64,000 nt of DNA from Nostoc sp. B(2019) (lineage in GTDB: Bacteria; Cyanobacteriota; Cyanobacteriia; Cyanobacteriales; Nostocaceae). The stretch covers positions 1-64,000 of the forward strand of contig NZ_WVID01000011.1 in the NCBI RefSeq assembly GCF_010091925.1, in the 5' to 3' direction. Below the pieces are notes generated by a model that saw only the letters and a list, made by a program, of their open reading frames with translations, ran no database searches and was not told the origin of the DNA. Numbering within the stretch: the stretch's first letter is position 1; every line of letters begins with the position of its first letter. A program made the translations under genes and the position numbers. Of this stretch, positions 26,527-36,160 are shown piece by piece.

Positions 26527-27330
26527 TCAAGACTCAGGACTTTGTAAAGACCATCCCAAACTTGTTGGCTGTTCATAAACCCGTTTCAGGGTGTTCACAT
26601 CTCTGGGAGAAATAGGCGGGGGGTTGCGAACTTGGGAAAAATATAGAGCATCAGTTTGTAGCGGACTATGGCCCCAAATTCCCAGTGCATGACCGAATTC
26701 GTGGCGAACAGCAGCGGTGAGATAGTTACCAGTCTGGCTAGGACTCAACAATATTGTGAAGCGGTGGGATAAAACTTTGTTGTTGCTAGTGTATAACTCG
26801 TAAGTAGTTTGTGCAGAACGCGCACGGGGAACATTGTCGCCAAGGGAAATCTGAAGAGGTGGCGCTTTTCGCACAATCTTAATATCAGCAAGTTCTGGCT
26901 GTTCGACTACTGTCAAAGGCAAATAAGCGCTCCATTCCTGTACGGCTTGCAAGACACTGTTAACCCATGCTTGAGCCTGTTTTTCGCTAACGATTTTTGG
27001 TAGCTCTACGTAAACTCGAATAGGAAATTGCGACCAAACTAAATAACCTACTTGGGTTTTTGTGACTTGGGAAAAATAGTCACCGCTGTTTGTCTTATCT
27101 TGCCACTGCGCTAGTGTGGGTGGGAGAGGATGAGGGAAAAAGGAGGAGAGAGAAAGAGAAGTTCTGGATTCCAAATCATATAAAGATGATTTTGTCAAGG
27201 CATTAGTAAATTGGAGATTAGCCAAAATGAGTAGCAGCCCTGTGCCAATAGCTAAGGCAAGAGCTGCTAGTAACCGCCGTTTAATTAAATTTTTGAGGGT
27301 GTTAGGTTTTGGGCATTGAGTTTTTCCCAT
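26527..27330 (-). CDS. Membrane-anchored matrixin-type zinc metalloprotease
   Basis: A 267-residue protein with a basic start and one membrane segment (about 21-40) acting as a signal anchor. The catalytic domain faces the periplasm. The zinc motif HEFGHALGIWGH (His210, Glu211, His214, His221) is the full HExxHxxGxxH of matrixins (M10A), supported by RVYVELP and a WVNSVLQAVQEW helix. The Met-turn is not obvious. A C-terminal PPPISPRDVNTLKRVYE is common in the cyanobacterial family. No propeptide cysteine switch is seen. It lies 18 bases after secG, so it may be the last gene of a gpmI-secG unit. Confidence 0.8.
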   Translation of the reverse strand: MGKTQCPKPNTLKNLIKRRLLAALALAIGTGLLLILANLQFTNALTKSSLYDLESRTSLSLSSFFPHPLPPTLAQWQDKTNSGDYFSQVTKTQVGYLVWSQFPIRVYVELPKIVSEKQAQAWVNSVLQAVQEWSAYLPLTVVEQPELADIKIVRKAPPLQISLGDNVPRARSAQTTYELYTSNNKVLSHRFTILLSPSQTGNYLTAAVRHEFGHALGIWGHSPLQTDALYFSQVRNPPPISPRDVNTLKRVYEQPTSLGWSLQSPES

Positions 27331-27348
27331 TTCCCTATTTCCCTTTTC

Positions 27349-27582
27349 TTATTTAGGTAGCCAACCGGCACTCAAAACGACTGTTAAACCAAGGAAAATA
27401 ACCGTCAGTGCCCAAGTAACTCGGTTCAATGTATTTTCTGCGCTCTTGGTGCTGCTAAATAACTGAGCTTGTCCGCCAATAGCTCCAATACCATCACCTT
27501 TGGGGCTATGTAGTAACACTAAGACAATTAAACCTATGGCAGAAAATGCCCAAATGCCTTGCACGATATTAGTAACTGTCAT
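27349..27582 (-). CDS. secG: Preprotein translocase subunit SecG
   Basis: A 77-residue protein from ATG 27582 (MTVTNIVQGIWAFSAIG); ten extra residues from an upstream ATG are not typical. Two membrane segments (about 4-22 and 53-73) flank the family loop HSPKGDGIGAIGGQAQLFSSTKSAE. SecG joins SecY and SecE, easing SecA cycling during export; secY is elsewhere in this window. It follows gpmI at 96 bases, the order commonly seen in cyanobacteria. Confidence 0.9.
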   Translation of the reverse strand: MTVTNIVQGIWAFSAIGLIVLVLLHSPKGDGIGAIGGQAQLFSSTKSAENTLNRVTWALTVIFLGLTVVLSAGWLPK

Positions 27583-27678
27583 GGTAGCAATCTCATTTAT
27601 AAAAAATTTCAAAACGAAGGAGTTAGGAGTTAGAAAAGTCTTGATTTGTGATTCTTAACTGTTAACTCCTAACTATTT

Positions 27679-29277
27679 CTACAGCCCGACTTGTGCGGGA
27701 GTACGAGTGCGCTGCAAGTCATATTCTGCTGATAAAAGCAGCGATCGCCCTGTCATCTCCGGTGGCTGAGGTAGTTGTAAAATCTCCAGAATCGTGGGGG
27801 CAATGTCGGATAGCTTGCCATCGCTTCGCAGTTCGACATTAGTAGCATGCCCGGGGATTTTGACTTTCTCTCCTTCCACCAGAATCAAGGGAACTGGGTT
27901 GGTGGTGTGAGCTGTCCAAGGATTACCCTTATTATCTAGCATATACTCTGCGTTGCCGTGGTCAGCAGTAATAATTGTTGTACCACCGACTTTGACAATG
28001 CTCTCAACGAGGCGACCCAAACAGCGATCCACTGTTTCAATTGCCGTAATTGTAGCTTCGATCTGACCAGTATGCCCTACCATGTCTGGGTTGGCATAGT
28101 TAATTACAACTAAGGAGTAGATACCTTTTTGAATCGCGGCGATCGCTACATCTGTAACTGCTTGTGCTGACATTGCCGGGGCTTTGTCATAAGTCGCTAC
28201 CATTGGACTGCTGACTAGTTCTCGGTCTTCTCCGACAAAAGGTTCCTCTAGACCACCATTGAAGAAATAGGTGACATGGGCGTATTTTTCGGTTTCGGCG
28301 GTGCGGAACTGCTTAAGATCGTGATTGGCTATGACTTCCCCCAGAATATTACTCAGATTTTGAGGCTCAAAAGCTACAGCCACTCGTAAGTCCGAATCGT
28401 ACTGAGTAAATGTGACGAACGACAGCGGCGTGATTTGCTGTCTTTCAAAGGCATTAAAGTTAGGACTGACCAAAGCTTGAGTCAGTTGTCTGGCGCGATC
28501 GGGGCGGAAGTTGAAAAATATTACCCCATCTCCTGGTTCTATTGCACCGGGAGCAATTCGGGCTGGGAGGACAAACTCATCATTTATCCCTTCGGCGTAA
28601 GATGCTTGCAAGACTTCCAAAGCCTTTCGACCATCACCTGCACCATCTTGTGTCATCACGTCATAGGCGCGTTTGACCCGATCCCAGCGGTGATCGCGAT
28701 CCATCGCGTAGTAGCGACCGCTGAGGGTAACTATGCGCCCAATTCCTGTGCGGTCTATATAGTCTTGCAGCAGAGTTATTGCTTTTACACCATCTTTTGG
28801 GGCGGTGTCACGACCATCAGTAATGGCGTGGATACAAACTTCTGAAATTCGCTGGTTTTTGGCTAAATCTAGTAGTCCGAATAAATGGGTAATGTGCGAA
28901 TGTACTCCACCTTCAGAACAAAGTCCTACTAAATGCAGCTTGCTATTTCGAGAGCGAACTTCCTGACAAATTTTGACAAGTGCTGGGTTTAAGGCAATAG
29001 AACCGTCTTCGACCGCATCTGAGATGCGTACCAATTCTTGCGGTACCACTCGCCCAGCGCCAATGTTCAAATGACCAACTTCCGAGTTGCCCATTTGTCC
29101 TTCTGGCAACCCCACGGCTTTTCCTGATGTGCAGATTAGGGTGTGCGGGTAAGCTGCCCATAAGCTTTCCACAATTGGAGTTTTAGCCGCGACAATAGCG
29201 TTTCCTCGCGTCTCCTCGCAGTAGCCCCATCCGTCTAAAATGACTAGCACCACAGGAGCAACAGGTGCTTTGGTCAT
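27679..29277 (-). CDS. gpmI: 2,3-bisphosphoglycerate-independent phosphoglycerate mutase
   Basis: A 532-residue glycolytic enzyme interconverting 3- and 2-phosphoglycerate with two Mn ions. It has the alkaline phosphatase-superfamily metal site: Asp15 in ILDGWGY, nucleophile Ser65 in GQMGNSEVGH, and the C-terminal TADHGNAE and WTAHT metal-binding blocks. Length and domain order are those of bacterial GpmI. It heads a minus-strand group gpmI-secG-protease. Confidence 0.93.
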   Translation of the reverse strand: MTKAPVAPVVLVILDGWGYCEETRGNAIVAAKTPIVESLWAAYPHTLICTSGKAVGLPEGQMGNSEVGHLNIGAGRVVPQELVRISDAVEDGSIALNPALVKICQEVRSRNSKLHLVGLCSEGGVHSHITHLFGLLDLAKNQRISEVCIHAITDGRDTAPKDGVKAITLLQDYIDRTGIGRIVTLSGRYYAMDRDHRWDRVKRAYDVMTQDGAGDGRKALEVLQASYAEGINDEFVLPARIAPGAIEPGDGVIFFNFRPDRARQLTQALVSPNFNAFERQQITPLSFVTFTQYDSDLRVAVAFEPQNLSNILGEVIANHDLKQFRTAETEKYAHVTYFFNGGLEEPFVGEDRELVSSPMVATYDKAPAMSAQAVTDVAIAAIQKGIYSLVVINYANPDMVGHTGQIEATITAIETVDRCLGRLVESIVKVGGTTIITADHGNAEYMLDNKGNPWTAHTTNPVPLILVEGEKVKIPGHATNVELRSDGKLSDIAPTILEILQLPQPPEMTGRSLLLSAEYDLQRTRTPAQVGL

Positions 29278-29499
29278 AGTAAAATTGCCCTTTACTTTTT
29301 GTAATACCCGAATGATACCATTGCTAATCCCTGCCGCAAGTGAATTTCTGCTTATTAACTTCTTTTATGAAGGGCTTGCAGTTTTTTTAGATATTTTTTA
29401 AAATTTAGTAATTTTTTTATATTATTTGCGATCGCTAATAATTTAGTGATTACTTAGTAGTAGCGCATCAGCGCTACTACTTACCCATTTTCCCGTTAC

Positions 29500-31194
29500 T
29501 TATTTGCGTTTTGTGCCAGATTTCGCAGCTTTTGCAGCTTTCTTAGCTGCTTTTTCGGCATCTATCGCGGCTAGCTTTGCTTGTTCTTTTTCTTCGGCAA
29601 TTTTCTGGAGATAGTAATGATAATCTCCTAAGTAGACGCGGAATTCGCCGTCGCGAATTTCTACGATTTTGTTAGCTACCTGAGAGATAAAATAGCGGTC
29701 ATGGGAAACGACAATTGCCGTACCATCATAGTTCTGTAGAGCTTCTTCCAACATCTCTTTAGCTGGAATATCTAAGTGGTTTGTCGGCTCATCTAAAATT
29801 AGTAAGTTCGCAGGACGTAAGAGCATTTTCGCCAATGCTAAACGAGCTTTTTCGCCCCCACTCAATGCCCCAACTGCTTTAAATACGGTGTCACCAGTAA
29901 ATAAAAACCGTCCTAAAAGCGTACGGACTTCTTCATTTTTCCAGTCAGGAACTTCATCATGGATAGTTTCCATAACAGTTCTCTTCAGATCCAAAGCTTC
30001 AGCTTGGTTTTGCTCAAAATAACCAGGAATAACGTTGTGATCTCCTAATTGGACGATACCCTCTGTGGCTTTTTCCATACCCATAATTACGCGCAGAAGT
30101 GTAGATTTTCCAGCACCATTGGGGCCAAGAAAAGCAATGCGATCGCCTCTTTCAATCAGGAGATTTGCACCCAAAAACAAAATCTTATCACCATAGACAT
30201 GAGTTAAGTCTTTAATTTCTACTACTTCGCGTCCACTACGGGGTGCAGGGGGAAAGCGGAAGTGTAAAGTTCTCACCCCAGCTATGGGTGCTTCGATGCG
30301 CTCGACTTTTTCCAGTTGCTTTTCCCGGCTTTTTGCCTGGGTACTGCGGGTAGCACTGGCGCGAAATCTGTCAACAAAAGTTTGCTGCTTTTCTAGTTCT
30401 TTTTGCTGGCGTTCGTAGGCGCTAAGTTGTACTGATTGATTTTCGGCTTTTTGTTGTAAATACGCCGAGTAATTGCCAAGGTAAGTAGCGGAAACACCAC
30501 GTTCTGTTTCCACAATTTGGGTGCAGAGGCGGTCAAGAAATTCCCGGTCATGGGAGACTATTACCATTGGGGTAATCAGCCCTTTGAGGTAATTTTCTAA
30601 CCACTCAATGGTTTCTAAATCCAGGTGGTTAGTAGGCTCGTCCAGCAGCAATAAGTCGGGTTTTTGCAGGAGGATTTTACCCAAACTCATCCGCATCTGC
30701 CAACCACCACTAAAGGCGCTGACGAGGCGATCACCATCTTCTAGCCCAAACCCCATCTCTGGTAAGATTTTGCCAATTCGTGTGTCTAAGCTGTAGCCAT
30801 CCAAGGCTTCAAATTGGCGCTGTAAACGATCCAACTTGTCAATTAATTTATCTAGTTCCTCTGGGGTAGCCGTTTCCATGTCACGCTGCACCTGCGCCAG
30901 AGATAACTGCACTTGGTTCGCTTCTTTGAAGACTATCCAAAATTCTTCTCTGACAGTACGGCTAGGGTCTACTTCAAACTCTTGGTTGAGGTAGGCTATG
31001 TGTAAGCTGGCAGGACGAATAATTTCGCCAGCAGTGGGTTCAATTTCCCCAGTGATGATTTTGAGTTGGGTGGATTTTCCAGCACCGTTGACGCCGACTA
31101 AGCCAATGCGATCGCCTGGTTTAACTTCCCAGTTGATATCTTTGAGAACTTCGCCGGTGGGGTATATTTTATTGATATGTTCTAGTCGCAGCAT
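29500..31194 (-). CDS. ABC-F family ATPase (Uup/EttA-like)
   Basis: A 564-residue soluble protein from ATG 31194 (a TTG just before it also fits). Two ABC domains in one chain without membrane segments: first Walker A GVNGAGKST (34-42), second GPNGAGKST (about 350), two LSGG/FSGG signatures and two LLDEPTNHLD Walker B blocks. The coiled linker between domains (YERQQKELEKQQTFVDRFRA) is the P-site tRNA interaction motif of ribosome-acting ABC-F proteins. A Lys/Ala-rich basic tail ends it. Likely a translation factor that resolves stalled ribosomes, or resistance-type protection. Confidence 0.85.
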   Translation of the reverse strand: MLRLEHINKIYPTGEVLKDINWEVKPGDRIGLVGVNGAGKSTQLKIITGEIEPTAGEIIRPASLHIAYLNQEFEVDPSRTVREEFWIVFKEANQVQLSLAQVQRDMETATPEELDKLIDKLDRLQRQFEALDGYSLDTRIGKILPEMGFGLEDGDRLVSAFSGGWQMRMSLGKILLQKPDLLLLDEPTNHLDLETIEWLENYLKGLITPMVIVSHDREFLDRLCTQIVETERGVSATYLGNYSAYLQQKAENQSVQLSAYERQQKELEKQQTFVDRFRASATRSTQAKSREKQLEKVERIEAPIAGVRTLHFRFPPAPRSGREVVEIKDLTHVYGDKILFLGANLLIERGDRIAFLGPNGAGKSTLLRVIMGMEKATEGIVQLGDHNVIPGYFEQNQAEALDLKRTVMETIHDEVPDWKNEEVRTLLGRFLFTGDTVFKAVGALSGGEKARLALAKMLLRPANLLILDEPTNHLDIPAKEMLEEALQNYDGTAIVVSHDRYFISQVANKIVEIRDGEFRVYLGDYHYYLQKIAEEKEQAKLAAIDAEKAAKKAAKAAKSGTKRK

Positions 31195-31197
31195 CAA

Positions 31198-31712
31198 GTT
31201 TCTCTCAGGTAGGGAGTGGGGAATGGTAGTTGGGAGGAAGTACTAACGCCGTGTCTAATCTTAACAAAATTTAACTACAAATTTGGTACGGGAAATTCCG
31301 AGGAGATAGAGATCGAGTTTTGACCTACTTAAATATAGGTTTTATCACATCAATCTTAGGGCTGATATTACGATACTTGCTTGATTTTTCTAATTCCCAA
31401 CTTAAACGTTGTGCTATTTGTACAACAGTCAATTCCAATACTAACAACCAGGGTATTTTGTCTTTGCGATCGCCTTCTTTTATTTCTTTGTGATCCACCC
31501 TTGTCTGCTTTAACTCATTTAATCCAAATATTACCTGTATTTATTCCCAAATTTCTCTGCGAAAACAGTCCTTTTAAAATCAATAAAAATGGTGTGACAT
31601 CTTAAAAAATCACACACTCTTCCTGTCTAAAAATACTTCTCTTTGACTTTGTGCTCTAACCTTCAGAAAACCACTCTACATTTATGTACTCTTTGCAGTT
31701 TGTTTTCCCAAT
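31198..31712. other. Spacer upstream of the ABC-F gene
   Basis: 515 bases, AT-rich and T-rich on the plus strand. Frames of 60-75 codons here are low-complexity and I do not call them. One HIP1 site near 31470. No array or strong hairpin found. Confidence 0.4.
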
Positions 31713-32075
31713 TCAACTTGCTTTTGCTTCATCCCCAGATGCTTCAGCAACAGCGGCTAACCTATCTGCCGCAGCTTGAACGATTTGAGCTACTTGGCTC
31801 AGAGGCATGTGCTGAATTTGTCTGAGAATCAAACTCAAGTCTGAGGGTTCTGGAATTGGTTTGCCATCCAAGCAACTAAGCAACTCTTCCATTGTGTAGC
31901 CTGCTCTCGATGCGATTTGAGCCAAATTTTCCGTATCTGGTATCTTCACACCTTTTTCCCACATCTGAACAGCAGTAGCAGAAACTCCCAAAAGCTTACC
32001 AAACGCTCGCTGACTCATTGAACCGCGAGCGAGTTTAATGATTTCAATCAGTTTTTGTCTGCTTTCAATGTTCAC
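31713..32075 (-). CDS. XRE-family HTH regulator
   Basis: A 120-residue protein with an N-terminal Cro/C1 helix-turn-helix (about 18-62: MSQRAFGKLLGVSATAVQMWEKG). A short region follows (KPIPEPSDLSLILRQIQHMP) and an Ala-rich amphipathic C-terminal helix that may dimerise. Such small XRE proteins repeat across filamentous cyanobacteria without known function. It is isolated: the upstream gene is divergent at 32310 and the downstream neighbour is far. It may repress its own or the divergent promoter. Confidence 0.75.
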   Translation of the reverse strand: MNIESRQKLIEIIKLARGSMSQRAFGKLLGVSATAVQMWEKGVKIPDTENLAQIASRAGYTMEELLSCLDGKPIPEPSDLSLILRQIQHMPLSQVAQIVQAAADRLAAVAEASGDEAKAS

Positions 32076-32309
32076 TGCTTGTTTAGCTAGCCAACGTATT
32101 TACAAGTTCACTTTCAATACTACAAGTTTACTTTTATATTGACAGCCTGATGTTTTAGTACTAAGCTAAGTATCCTGGGTTGTAAGATGACAACTATAGT
32201 AATGATTTTATAAGTAGGCGATCGCAGCCAATCTTTAGCCTATTAGTTTGCTATGGCAGATCAGCTAGTAGCTAGGCATTGCTGCGAACAATAATATCGA
32301 AGGTGCATC

Positions 32310-32756
32310 ATGTTTCGCAAGCTACACAAAACTAATCAATATCGCCGCAAAGGTCGAAATCTTATAGCCGCTAATAAAATTAAACCAGAACAGTGGAATA
32401 TTTCTCAATCAGAAGCCAAAGAAGCCCTAAAAGCAAAAGGCTACGATGTTAAGCAAATCAAAAAAATTCATCACCTGAAGCATCAGGTATGTATTTCTTT
32501 CTGGGATGCAAAATGTAACGTGTGTAGCAGCTTTTTCAGCTACCGGATTTTTGCGCGTTGGCGAAGGGAAGTAGAAAAGTTAATTTATTGTTGCCAAAAC
32601 TTAAAAGAATGGGCAAAGTTAAATCACGTCATGCAGTACGAATTTGCCTACTATAACTATCCTAGTGAAATAGAAAATACACTCGACGCTAAATTAGAAA
32701 ACCACTTGCGTGTGTTGAATGCAACAGAACGACAAGCGGTTTTCCAAGTAGTTTAA
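32310..32756 (+). CDS. Uncharacterised 148-residue protein
   Basis: I do not recognise this protein. It is basic at the N-terminus (FRKLHKTNQYRRKGRNLIAANKIK), followed by a helical segment (SQSEAKEALKAKGYDVKQIKKIHHL), then a region with several cysteines (CISFWDAKCNVCSSF, about 67-81; a further CC near 95) that could bind metal. No signal peptide or membrane segment. It is divergent from the XRE regulator at 234 bases and convergent with prfA (9-base gap). An A-rich start region and normal codon use make a real gene likely. Confidence 0.55.
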   Translation: MFRKLHKTNQYRRKGRNLIAANKIKPEQWNISQSEAKEALKAKGYDVKQIKKIHHLKHQVCISFWDAKCNVCSSFFSYRIFARWRREVEKLIYCCQNLKEWAKLNHVMQYEFAYYNYPSEIENTLDAKLENHLRVLNATERQAVFQVV

Positions 32757-32765
32757 TAGTGACAA

Positions 32766-33866
32766 TTAATTGGCAACACCAGAAGTCGCTAGCTCTGCTA
32801 AACGCTCCTGTTGATCTTGAGATATACAAGATTGAATAACGGTTTCTAAGTCGCCTTCCAAGACAGGGTTGAGGGAATAGTTTTGACCTAGGCGGTGGTC
32901 GGTAACGCGGTTATCTTTATAGTTGTATGTGCGGATTTTTTCTGATCGCGATCCTGTACCAACTTGCGATCGCCTCATGGAAGTAACAGCTTCTTGTTGT
33001 TCGCTTAACTTGATGTCATACAACTTCGCCCGCAGAATTTGCATCGCCCGTTCTTTGTTTTGCAACTGGCTGCGTTCTTCTGTACAGAAAATGCGTATTC
33101 CCGTTGGTTTGTGCATCAAGTCAACGGCTGTTTCCACCTTGTTGACGTTTTGCCCACCAGCACCACCAGAACGAGCTGTAGTCATTTCAATATCTTTCGG
33201 GTCAATGTGAATTTCCACATCATCTACCTCTGGCATAATCGCCACGGTAGCTGTGGAAGTATGAACCCGTCCCCCAGATTCAGTTGCCGGCACGCGCTGC
33301 ACACGATGCACTCCAGCTTCAAACTTTAACTGGCTATAAACGTCATTACCTTTAATTTCGAGAATGACCTCTTTCCAGCCACCCATTTCTCCTCGAGATT
33401 CGCTCACTAAAGAAACTTTCCAACCTTGAGTCTGGGCATAGCGGGTGTACATCTGCATCAAATCGCCAGCCCAAATACTTGCTTCATCGCCACCAGTACC
33501 AGCGCGAATTTCCAACATGATATTCTTTTCATCATTGGGATCGCGTGGTAACAGTAAGACTTTCAAGCGAGACTCTAAATATTCTATTTTTTCCTCAAGT
33601 TCCTTTACCTCCAGTGCTGCCATTTCTTGCAACTCTGGATCACTCGCAGATTCTTTATAAACCTCACGCGCTCCGATCAAGTCTTCTTGGGCTGTTTTCC
33701 AAATTTCATAGGTATCAACTACCTCTTCCAAAGAAGAACGAGACTTAGCAATTTCTTGATATTCATCAGGGTTGCTAGCAGTATCGGGGTCGCCAAGACG
33801 ACGTGTTAATTCATTAAAGGTTTGTTCAACGGATTTTAGTTTGTCTAGTAAGTATGATTCAGCCAT
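32766..33866 (-). CDS. prfA: Peptide chain release factor 1
   Basis: A 366-residue RF1. It recognises UAA/UAG stops through the PxT-type tripeptide P193-A-T195 (RVPATES). The catalytic GGQ (237-239 in [18 protein letters not shown]) triggers peptide release. The domain 1 coiled coil and the RAGTGGDEA block (121-129) are complete. It is the last gene of the long minus-strand cluster, 100 bases after rpmE. That spacer has a CGACCC/GGGTCG hairpin (33922-33943). Confidence 0.95.
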   Translation of the reverse strand: MAESYLLDKLKSVEQTFNELTRRLGDPDTASNPDEYQEIAKSRSSLEEVVDTYEIWKTAQEDLIGAREVYKESASDPELQEMAALEVKELEEKIEYLESRLKVLLLPRDPNDEKNIMLEIRAGTGGDEASIWAGDLMQMYTRYAQTQGWKVSLVSESRGEMGGWKEVILEIKGNDVYSQLKFEAGVHRVQRVPATESGGRVHTSTATVAIMPEVDDVEIHIDPKDIEMTTARSGGAGGQNVNKVETAVDLMHKPTGIRIFCTEERSQLQNKERAMQILRAKLYDIKLSEQQEAVTSMRRSQVGTGSRSEKIRTYNYKDNRVTDHRLGQNYSLNPVLEGDLETVIQSCISQDQQERLAELATSGVAN

Positions 33867-33966
33867 GACGAGTGCGATCGCTCCTTAAAATAACAAGTTG
33901 GCTCGAGCATTAAATGACAATCGACCCAGCTGATGCAGGGTCGTCGTTAACAGCAGAGCCAACCCG

Positions 33967-34209
33967 CTACTTTTTGTTTTGGTCGTCGCCAGATGTTTGA
34001 GTGCTGCTCATACCATATTTGCGGAGGAAGCGCTCTACTCGACCCTCAGTGTCAATAATCTTCTGAGTACCAGTGTAAAAGGGGTGATTTCCAGACCAAA
34101 CATCTACATGCAATTCTGGCTTGGTAGAGCCAACAGTCATCACAACTTGACCGTTGCAGTAAACTTTAGCTTCTGGATACCACTTGGGATGAATATCAGA
34201 TTTAGCCAT
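33967..34209 (-). CDS. rpmE: 50S ribosomal protein L31
   Basis: 80 residues from ATG 34209 (MAKSDIHPKWYPEAKVYCNGQ); an upstream extension is not family-like. It has the L31 landmarks HPKWYPEA and HPFYTG, then GRVERFLRKYG. Only one of the four zinc cysteines of the E. coli form is present (YCNGQ; VWSGN replaces the second CxxC), so this is a zinc-free type as in other cyanobacteria and chloroplasts. It follows rpsI. Confidence 0.93.
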   Translation of the reverse strand: MAKSDIHPKWYPEAKVYCNGQVVMTVGSTKPELHVDVWSGNHPFYTGTQKIIDTEGRVERFLRKYGMSSTQTSGDDQNKK

Positions 34210-34322
34210 TGTTCCTTGTGTGGTGAATCTATATAAATTATAACTTTCAGCTTTCAATCAAGACTAGGAATTAGGGACTAGGAAAGAGTTTTCCTAATAC
34301 CCTATACCCAATTTCCAGCAGC

Positions 34323-34739
34323 TTAACGCTTGGAGTACTGAGGTGCTTTCCGGGCTTTGTGCAAACCATATTTTTTCCGCTCTTTTGCCCTGGGATCACG
34401 AGTCAAGTAGCCTTCTGTTTTCAAAGGTGAGCGATTTTCTGGATCTAGTTGACACAACGCACGGGCAACTCCCAAGCGAATGGAGTCAGCCTGACCTGTC
34501 AAGCCACCACCTTCAGCTTTTACCAAAATGTCATATTCGTTTTCCAGTCCCAGAGTTTCTAGAGGTGCTTTGATGACCCCAAGGTAATTGGCGTTGAATT
34601 GGAAATACAAGGTTCCATCTTTCCCGTTGACAGTCAGTTGACCGTTACCTGGAATTAGACGTACTCGTGCGACTGCGGACTTGCGACGACCAGTTCCCCA
34701 GTACACGGCACGACCGCTATTAGCGTCTGCTACTACCAT
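34323..34739 (-). CDS. rpsI: 30S ribosomal protein S9
   Basis: 138 residues ending in the invariant KAPQYSKR tail, whose last residues touch P-site tRNA. The N-terminal [14 protein letters not shown] block and LGVARALCQ are typical. The ATG overlaps the rplM stop by one base (TAATG), so the pair is translationally coupled as in most bacteria. Confidence 0.95.
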   Translation of the reverse strand: MVVADANSGRAVYWGTGRRKSAVARVRLIPGNGQLTVNGKDGTLYFQFNANYLGVIKAPLETLGLENEYDILVKAEGGGLTGQADSIRLGVARALCQLDPENRSPLKTEGYLTRDPRAKERKKYGLHKARKAPQYSKR

Positions 34740-35194
34740 TAATTTTCTGCTCCAGGAATTGTATTAACTTTTAGTTCTTTAGGTTTTTGAGCTTCGTGGG
34801 GATGAGTGGGCCCAGCGTAGACTTTCAGTTTGGTGAACAACTGCCTACCCAGGCTATTTTTGGGTAGCATACCTTTAACAGCGACTTCTACTATCCTTTC
34901 TGGTAGGCGTTGTTGCAGCTTGGCGAAGGTTTCTGTTTTCATCCCGCCAGGACGACCAGAATGGCGACGATAAATCTTTTGGGTACGCTTTTTACCTGTA
35001 ACTGCTATTTTTTCAGCATTGACGACGATAACAAAGTCACCTGTATCTAGGTGAGGAGTATATTCGGCTTTCTTTTTGCCTCTGAGGATCTGGGCGATTT
35101 CAGTGGCGAGGCGACCGAGGCGTTGGTCAGTAGCGTCTACTACGTACCACTCACGCTCAAGGGATTCTTGAGGAGGAAGGTATGTTTTATTCAT
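34739..35194 (-). CDS. rplM: 50S ribosomal protein L13
   Basis: 151 residues from ATG 35194, with AGGAGG a few bases upstream; a longer frame would be read from dispersed repeats. Landmarks: [37 protein letters not shown] and the C-terminal [16 protein letters not shown]13 is an early 23S rRNA assembly protein. The upstream spacer to truA is made of repeats. Confidence 0.95.
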   Translation of the reverse strand: MNKTYLPPQESLEREWYVVDATDQRLGRLATEIAQILRGKKKAEYTPHLDTGDFVIVVNAEKIAVTGKKRTQKIYRRHSGRPGGMKTETFAKLQQRLPERIVEVAVKGMLPKNSLGRQLFTKLKVYAGPTHPHEAQKPKELKVNTIPGAEN

Positions 35195-35204
35195 TGTTGT
35201 TTGT

Positions 35205-35330
35205 CCTTTGTCACTTTGTCTTTGAAGTTCTGAACGCCGAAGCCGATGCTCAGACTTCTTTAGTTTGTCATTAGTCATTGGTCATTAGTCATTACTAATG
35301 ACCAATGACTAATGACTCTTGACTAATAAC
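35205..35330. repeat. Hairpin repeat and inverted heptamer array, rplM-truA junction
   Basis: GAAGTTCTGA...TCAGACTTC (35224-35258) is a hairpin sharing arms with the repeat at 8200-8235. It is followed by TTAGTCATTGGTCATTAGTCA (one direction) and then ACTAATGACCAATGACTAATG (the inverse), a long self-complementary array (35270-35315). The array encodes the truA C-terminus and its stop. Confidence 0.7.
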
Positions 35331-36143
35331 CAACTTTGGCAGGGTTTCGTACCAAATCTCTTTTGGAAAGGGAAAATCTGGATAGCCGACGCGCAATAAG
35401 CATAAGCCTTGGGGAGGTGCGGCGTGTTTCACTTCTTCCCGGCGTTGTTCTTTCCAGAGTTCTGTGAAGCTAGCAAGCGATCGCTTGCCAGAGCCTACTT
35501 GTGCCAGCATCCCTACCAAGAGCCTCACCATGCCATACAAAAATCCATCTGCCTGTATTTCTATATGGATAAATGGCCCACTACGACAACATTCTGCTGC
35601 TTGTACCTCTACCCAGGAGTGCGATCGCTTTGATCCTGCACGATGAAAAGCAGCCAAATGATGTTTTCCCATTAACGGTTTGAGGGCGGCTTGGATTAAG
35701 GATTCGTCCAGGGGATCATAATAATAATGCCAACTGAAGGGTTGTACGAACAAGTTCGGTAGATCTTCAGTGTATATCGTGTAGCGATACCGTCGATAGG
35801 CTGCATTAAAGCGAGCGTGCCAACGGTTATCTACACTTGCTGAAGCCCTTATTAATATATCTTGAGGCAGATAGCTGTTAAGAACTGTTGCCCACTTGTG
35901 AGGTGGGATTAAACCTGTCGCATCAAAATGGGCTATTTGAGCAGCGGCGTGAACTCCGGCGTCGGTACGCCCAGCACCGTGTAGCGGTACATGGTATCCA
36001 AGAATTTTTGCGATCGCTGCTTCAATTTCTTCCTGAACAGTACGTTGCTGCTTTTGCCGTTGCCAGCCATGAAAGCGAGTGCCCAGGTATTGGATTACCA
36101 GGGCTACTCGGTGAGTCGGCGGAGGCTGGTGACTTTCTAACAT
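35295..36143 (-). CDS. truA: tRNA pseudouridine synthase A
   Basis: 282 residues from ATG 36143 (MLESHQPPPTHRVALV); a start at 36164 would add seven. TruA converts U38-40 of tRNA anticodon stems to pseudouridine. The catalytic Asp is in GRTDAGVHA, with YLGTRFHGWQRQ near the start. MVRLLVGMLAQVGSGK follows in the C-terminal domain. The last dozen residues (LVISQESLVIGH) are encoded by the heptamer array and look like an accidental extension. Confidence 0.92.
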   Translation of the reverse strand: MLESHQPPPTHRVALVIQYLGTRFHGWQRQKQQRTVQEEIEAAIAKILGYHVPLHGAGRTDAGVHAAAQIAHFDATGLIPPHKWATVLNSYLPQDILIRASASVDNRWHARFNAAYRRYRYTIYTEDLPNLFVQPFSWHYYYDPLDESLIQAALKPLMGKHHLAAFHRAGSKRSHSWVEVQAAECCRSGPFIHIEIQADGFLYGMVRLLVGMLAQVGSGKRSLASFTELWKEQRREEVKHAAPPQGLCLLRVGYPDFPFPKEIWYETLPKLVISQESLVIGH

Positions 36144-36160
36144 ACAGATTTCGTCTTTTG

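Noticed and set aside
33922-33943. CGACCC/GGGTCG hairpin between rpmE and prfA as terminator
   Set aside because: No T-run in the transcribed direction and prfA lies directly downstream; kept only as a note in the prfA entry.
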